Shown here: positions 6,850-8,214 of the stretch, piece after piece
Position numbering within the stretch: position 1 is the stretch's first letter
Layout: every line of letters starts with the position of its first letter
NCBI GenBank assembly: GCA_023414155.1
Contig: JAEZOG010000099.1
Coordinates: 1-8,214 of the forward strand
Length of the DNA stretch: 8,214 nucleotides
Direction of reading: 5' to 3'
From: Cyanobacteria bacterium OH_CFB_184
Lineage (GTDB): Bacteria; Cyanobacteriota; Vampirovibrionia; Gastranaerophilales; Gastranaerophilaceae
Notes under the pieces: model-generated
What the model was told of the DNA's origin: nothing
Seen by the model: the letters and a program-made list of their open reading frames with translations, nothing else
Database searches by the model: none
Program-made: the position numbers and the translations under genes

Positions 6850-7614
6850 TTAAAATATTCCAAGGAATTTTTTAGGTAAAGCAACTTGTGTTCCCACCTG
6901 CAGTGTAAACTCAGAATACCCATACAGAGCATCCGCTGTTTTGTAGCCTTTTAAAGCTTTTTTGTTTTCTGAGAACTTCTCATAAATGCCTTCTTTTGTA
7001 TCACCAGATTGAACCGTATAGTAAATAGTATTGCTCAATAAGCTCTTTGAGAACCCATCAACTTCGTTGCCATCCTTGTCCTTTAATGGTTTTTTAGGCA
7101 GGTCAGATTCTTTAAATTTTAAAGTTATTCCTTCTTTTATAACTTTTTCATCTGGGTTACTGCCGACCCCAAGAATGGTGGATTCGTTTCTTTTTCTGAT
7201 TATTCCATCTGCTAAACCTAGTTGTTCTTTTAGTTCGCCATAAGTTAACGTTCCGTCAGAAGTATAGGTGTAATCACCGGTTTTTATTCCTAAAAAGCCC
7301 TTGTCTGCAGTTATTTTTGCACCTTCAGCGTCATCGTCTTTACCGTTTTTTATAAGTGCTTCTAGGTTTTGCCATGGCTCTTTTTCGCTACTTGTAATGC
7401 TTTTTTTATTTTTTGTTGTAGCTACAAAAGAATCTTCCGGCTTGCTTATAGCACTGCTGTCTACAAGAGGAATTGTAATTTTTTGACCAGCTTGAACGCT
7501 GTTGGCATTTTCAATCCCTGGATTTGCAGCCATTAATTCAGAAACGCTTATTCCGTTTCTTGCAGCAATAGCAGAAAGGCTTTCCCCACTTTTTATTGTA
7601 TAACTTTCGCTCAA
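6850..7614 (-). CDS. LysM-repeat protein without signal peptide
   Basis: The 254-residue protein begins almost directly with a well-formed LysM domain (residues 5-49: YTIKSGESLSAIA ... GQKITIP). LysM binds N-acetylglucosamine-containing glycans such as peptidoglycan. A Ser/Lys/Glu/Asp-rich linker follows (about 52-110). Next is a degenerate LysM-like segment (116-167, with GTLTYGELKEQLGL and EGITLKF) and a C-terminal LysM-like segment (198-247, YYTVQSGDTKEGIY ... VGTQVALP). No catalytic domain, lipobox, membrane segment or signal peptide is visible. The start is TTG: an in-frame TAA lies immediately upstream and GGAG lies eight bases before it. It converges with rlmH. It could be a wall-associated protein exported by a non-Sec route, an internal scaffold, or a phage-baseplate-like LysM protein; no phage genes are nearby. 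Function is not known. Confidence 0.82.
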   Translation of the reverse strand: MSESYTIKSGESLSAIAARNGISVSELMAANPGIENANSVQAGQKITIPLVDSSAISKPEDSFVATTKNKKSITSSEKEPWQNLEALIKNGKDDDAEGAKITADKGFLGIKTGDYTYTSDGTLTYGELKEQLGLADGIIRKRNESTILGVGSNPDEKVIKEGITLKFKESDLPKKPLKDKDGNEVDGFSKSLLSNTIYYTVQSGDTKEGIYEKFSENKKALKGYKTADALYGYSEFTLQVGTQVALPKKFLGIF

Positions 7615-7622
7615 TTACTTCA

Positions 7623-7626
7623 CTCC
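7623..7626 (-). promoter_or_regulatory. Ribosome binding site deciding the TTG start of the LysM gene
   Basis: GGAG on the minus strand is followed by TGAAGTAA and then TTG. The TAA directly before TTG is in frame and closes the frame upstream, so TTG at 7614 is the first usable codon. The same GGAGTGAAG string precedes the FAD-enzyme start near 3990. Confidence 0.7.
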
Positions 7627-7675
7627 TATAATAAATCTATTCACACTAAATATTACGGTCAGTTTAGTCCATGAC

Positions 7676-7693
7676 TTTAGCCAACTGGCTAAA
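7676..7693. promoter_or_regulatory. 18-bp palindrome, possible operator upstream of the LysM gene
   Basis: TTTAGCCAACTGGCTAAA has two perfect 8-bp arms around a 2-bp centre. A partial half-site, TTTAGTCC, lies 13 bp to its left (7663-7670). It sits 62-79 bp upstream of the LysM start and about 150 bp upstream of rpmG. Neither strand has a T-run directly after the hairpin, so it does not look like a terminator. A dimeric repressor or activator site is the simplest reading, but the regulator is unknown. Confidence 0.4.
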
Positions 7694-7730
7694 AGATTTC
7701 GATTTGTAAATTAATTGTTTAATTTTTTTT

Positions 7731-7759
7731 TTGTTTGCTATATGATAATGTCATATAAG
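7731..7759 (+). promoter_or_regulatory. Probable promoter of the rpmG-trnW-secE unit
   Basis: TTGTTT (7731-7736, 3 of 6 to the -35 consensus) and TATAAG (7754-7759, 5 of 6 to the -10 consensus) are 17 bp apart. An AT-rich stretch with ten T (7723-7732) lies just upstream and could act as an UP-like element. Transcription would start near 7766, leaving a leader of about 80 nt before rpmG. GATAAT at 7744-7749 is an alternative -10 box with no good -35. Confidence 0.45.
7739..7757. repeat. Inverted repeat in the rpmG promoter spacer
   Basis: TATATGATAATGTCATATA has perfect 7-bp arms (TATATGA / TCATATA) around a 5-bp centre. It lies between the proposed -35 and -10 boxes and overlaps the first bases of the -10, the usual place for a repressor to block polymerase. 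The composition is very AT-rich, so a chance match is possible. Confidence 0.35.
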
Positions 7760-7771
7760 TAAGCCACAGCA

Positions 7772-7799
7772 ATAGAATGTAAAAGAATGAGCATTCTAT
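7772..7799 (+). repeat. Inverted/direct AGAATG repeats in the rpmG leader
   Basis: An 8-bp stem (ATAGAATG / CATTCTAT) encloses 12 nt. AGAATG occurs twice in direct orientation, at 7774-7779 and again a few bases on, just before 7790. Either copy can pair with the single CATTCT at 7792-7797, giving two mutually exclusive hairpins. No T-run follows, so it is not a terminator. It could be a leader RNA structure or a three-half-site protein target. Confidence 0.35.
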
Positions 7800-7845
7800 A
7801 AATTGGCTTGAAAAGTAAACGTACAATATTTATATAGGTGACAAA

Positions 7846-8013
7846 ATGGGTATAAAAGGAAAAGTTGACAAAATGGTTGTATTAGCTTGCGAAGAGTGCA
7901 AAAGAAGAAATTATACAACTACAAAAAACAAAAAAGTTCAAAAAGAAAGAATGGAAATTAAAAAATATTGTCCATTCTGCAACGCGCATTTAAACCACAA
8001 AGAAACTAAGTAA
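7846..8013 (+). CDS. rpmG: 50S ribosomal protein L33, zinc-binding form
   Basis: This 55-residue basic protein of the large ribosomal subunit has the L33 pattern [18 protein letters not shown] in its N-terminal half and [16 protein letters not shown] at the end. The paired cysteines at 15/18 and 42/45 (two CxxC motifs) mark the zinc-ribbon C+ form; this form is usually the one expressed when zinc is sufficient. The ATG is preceded by AGGTGA (7836-7841), a six-base match to the extended anti-Shine-Dalgarno, with five bases between AGGTG and ATG. It is first in the common bacterial order rpmG - tRNA-Trp - secE, with only 10 nt to the tRNA, so the three are very likely one transcript. Confidence 0.96.
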   Translation: MGIKGKVDKMVVLACEECKRRNYTTTKNKKVQKERMEIKKYCPFCNAHLNHKETK

Positions 8014-8023
8014 GTTATAAAAA

Positions 8024-8096
8024 GCGTCCTTAGTTCAGTTGGTAGAACGTCGGTCTCCAAAACCGAATGTCGAGGGTTCGAGTCCTTCAGGGCGCG
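8024..8096 (+). tRNA. trnW: tRNA-Trp (anticodon CCA)
   Basis: The full cloverleaf is visible. The acceptor stem GCGTCCT (8024-8030) pairs with AGGGCGC (8089-8095), including one U-G pair, and is followed by discriminator G8096. The D-stem is GTTC/GAAC. The anticodon stem TCGGT/ACCGA has loop CTCCAAA, placing anticodon CCA at 8057-8059. There is a 5-nt variable loop and a T-arm GAGGG-TTCGAGT-CCTTC. The 3' CCA is not encoded (TTTT follows), so it must be added by CCA-transferase. It sits between rpmG and secE, where tRNA-Trp is commonly found. Confidence 0.98.
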
Positions 8097-8116
8097 TTTT
8101 AGAAAAAGAGGATTTA

Positions 8117-8214
8117 ATGTCAAATAATAAAGATCAAAGGTCATTTAAAGAATCGTTGTTAAATTATTTTAAAGGCGTTAGAGCTGAATGGGGTAAGGTA
8201 ACCTGGCCCGGTAA
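8117..8214 (+). CDS. secE: Preprotein translocase subunit SecE (3' end missing)
   Basis: SecE is the small membrane subunit of the SecYEG channel that clamps SecY. Thirty-two codons are visible before the window ends. After a short polar start comes NYFKGVRAEWGKVTWPG (17-33 region), the conserved amphipathic surface helix and the Lys-Val-x-Trp-Pro signature just before the transmembrane helix, which lies outside the window. GAGGA (8108-8112) precedes the ATG by four bases. It is 20 nt from the tRNA-Trp end, and nusG and ribosomal protein genes would be expected downstream. Confidence 0.93.
   Translation, partial: MSNNKDQRSFKESLLNYFKGVRAEWGKVTWPG

Noticed and set aside
7723..7732. Run of ten T after the 18-bp palindrome, considered as the tail of a plus-strand terminator.
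   Set aside because: The palindrome ends at 7693, about 30 bases before the T-run, and no plus-strand gene lies upstream that would need terminating there.
7808..7836. TTGAAA and TATATA 17 bp apart directly in front of rpmG, looking like a promoter.
   Set aside because: A start about seven bases after the -10 would fall just before the ATG and remove the good AGGTGA ribosome binding site. The upstream TTGTTT/TATAAG pair fits better.
7938..8144. Minus-strand open frame of 68 codons containing a Ser-Asn-Pro-Arg-His-Ser and Leu-Pro-Thr-Glu-Leu-Arg-Thr pattern.
   Set aside because: It is antisense to rpmG and tRNA-Trp. The peptide pattern is the well-known artefact of translating the reverse strand of a tRNA gene.

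Overview
The window is AT-rich bacterial DNA, densely packed with genes. Two gene pairs carry the clearest evidence about the organism. One is the delta and gamma subunits of a corrinoid iron-sulfur protein (Wood-Ljungdahl / acetyl-CoA synthase type), which points to an anaerobe. The other is the conserved translation/secretion block rpmG - tRNA-Trp - secE, cut off by the right edge. The tRNA has no encoded CCA and one gene starts with TTG. An uncultured gut- or sediment-type anaerobe is a reasonable guess, for example a non-photosynthetic cyanobacterial relative of the Melainabacteria kind or a deep Firmicutes-like lineage. The sequence alone does not settle the phylum.

Layout. Positions 1-2559 (+) hold the 3' part of a large signalling-type NTPase with a TPR-like tail; its N-terminus and Walker A lie outside the window. 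A strong hairpin at 2561-2586 separates it from the convergent gene block on the minus strand. That block, read right to left, is acsD (6304-5399), acsC (5408-4107, overlapping acsD by 10 nt) and an FAD-dependent dehydrogenase of the COG2509 kind with a cysteine cluster (3982-2609). I see no terminator between acsC and the FAD enzyme, so all three could lie on one transcript ending at 2561-2586. A 68-nt divergent intergenic region (6305-6372) separates acsD from rlmH (+, 6373-6843). rlmH converges with a signal-less LysM protein (minus, 7614-6850), with only 6 nt between their stop codons. The 231-nt gap 7615-7845 carries an 18-bp palindrome, a probable rpmG promoter with an inverted repeat in its spacer, and a leader hairpin. 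Then come rpmG, tRNA-Trp and the first 32 codons of secE.

How the genes fit together. AcsC and AcsD together form the methyl carrier that passes a methyl group from methyl-tetrahydrofolate to acetyl-CoA synthase. No methyltransferase (acsE), synthase (acsB), CO dehydrogenase (acsA) or nickel-insertion gene is beside them, which is unlike the usual clustered pathway. The adjacent FAD/cysteine-cluster enzyme may be a redox partner, but that is inference from position only. rlmH, rpmG, trnW and secE are housekeeping genes. The most distinctive points are the isolated acsDC pair, two divergent promoters whose spacing predicts leaderless mRNAs for acsD and rlmH, and the palindromes in the lysM-rpmG gap.
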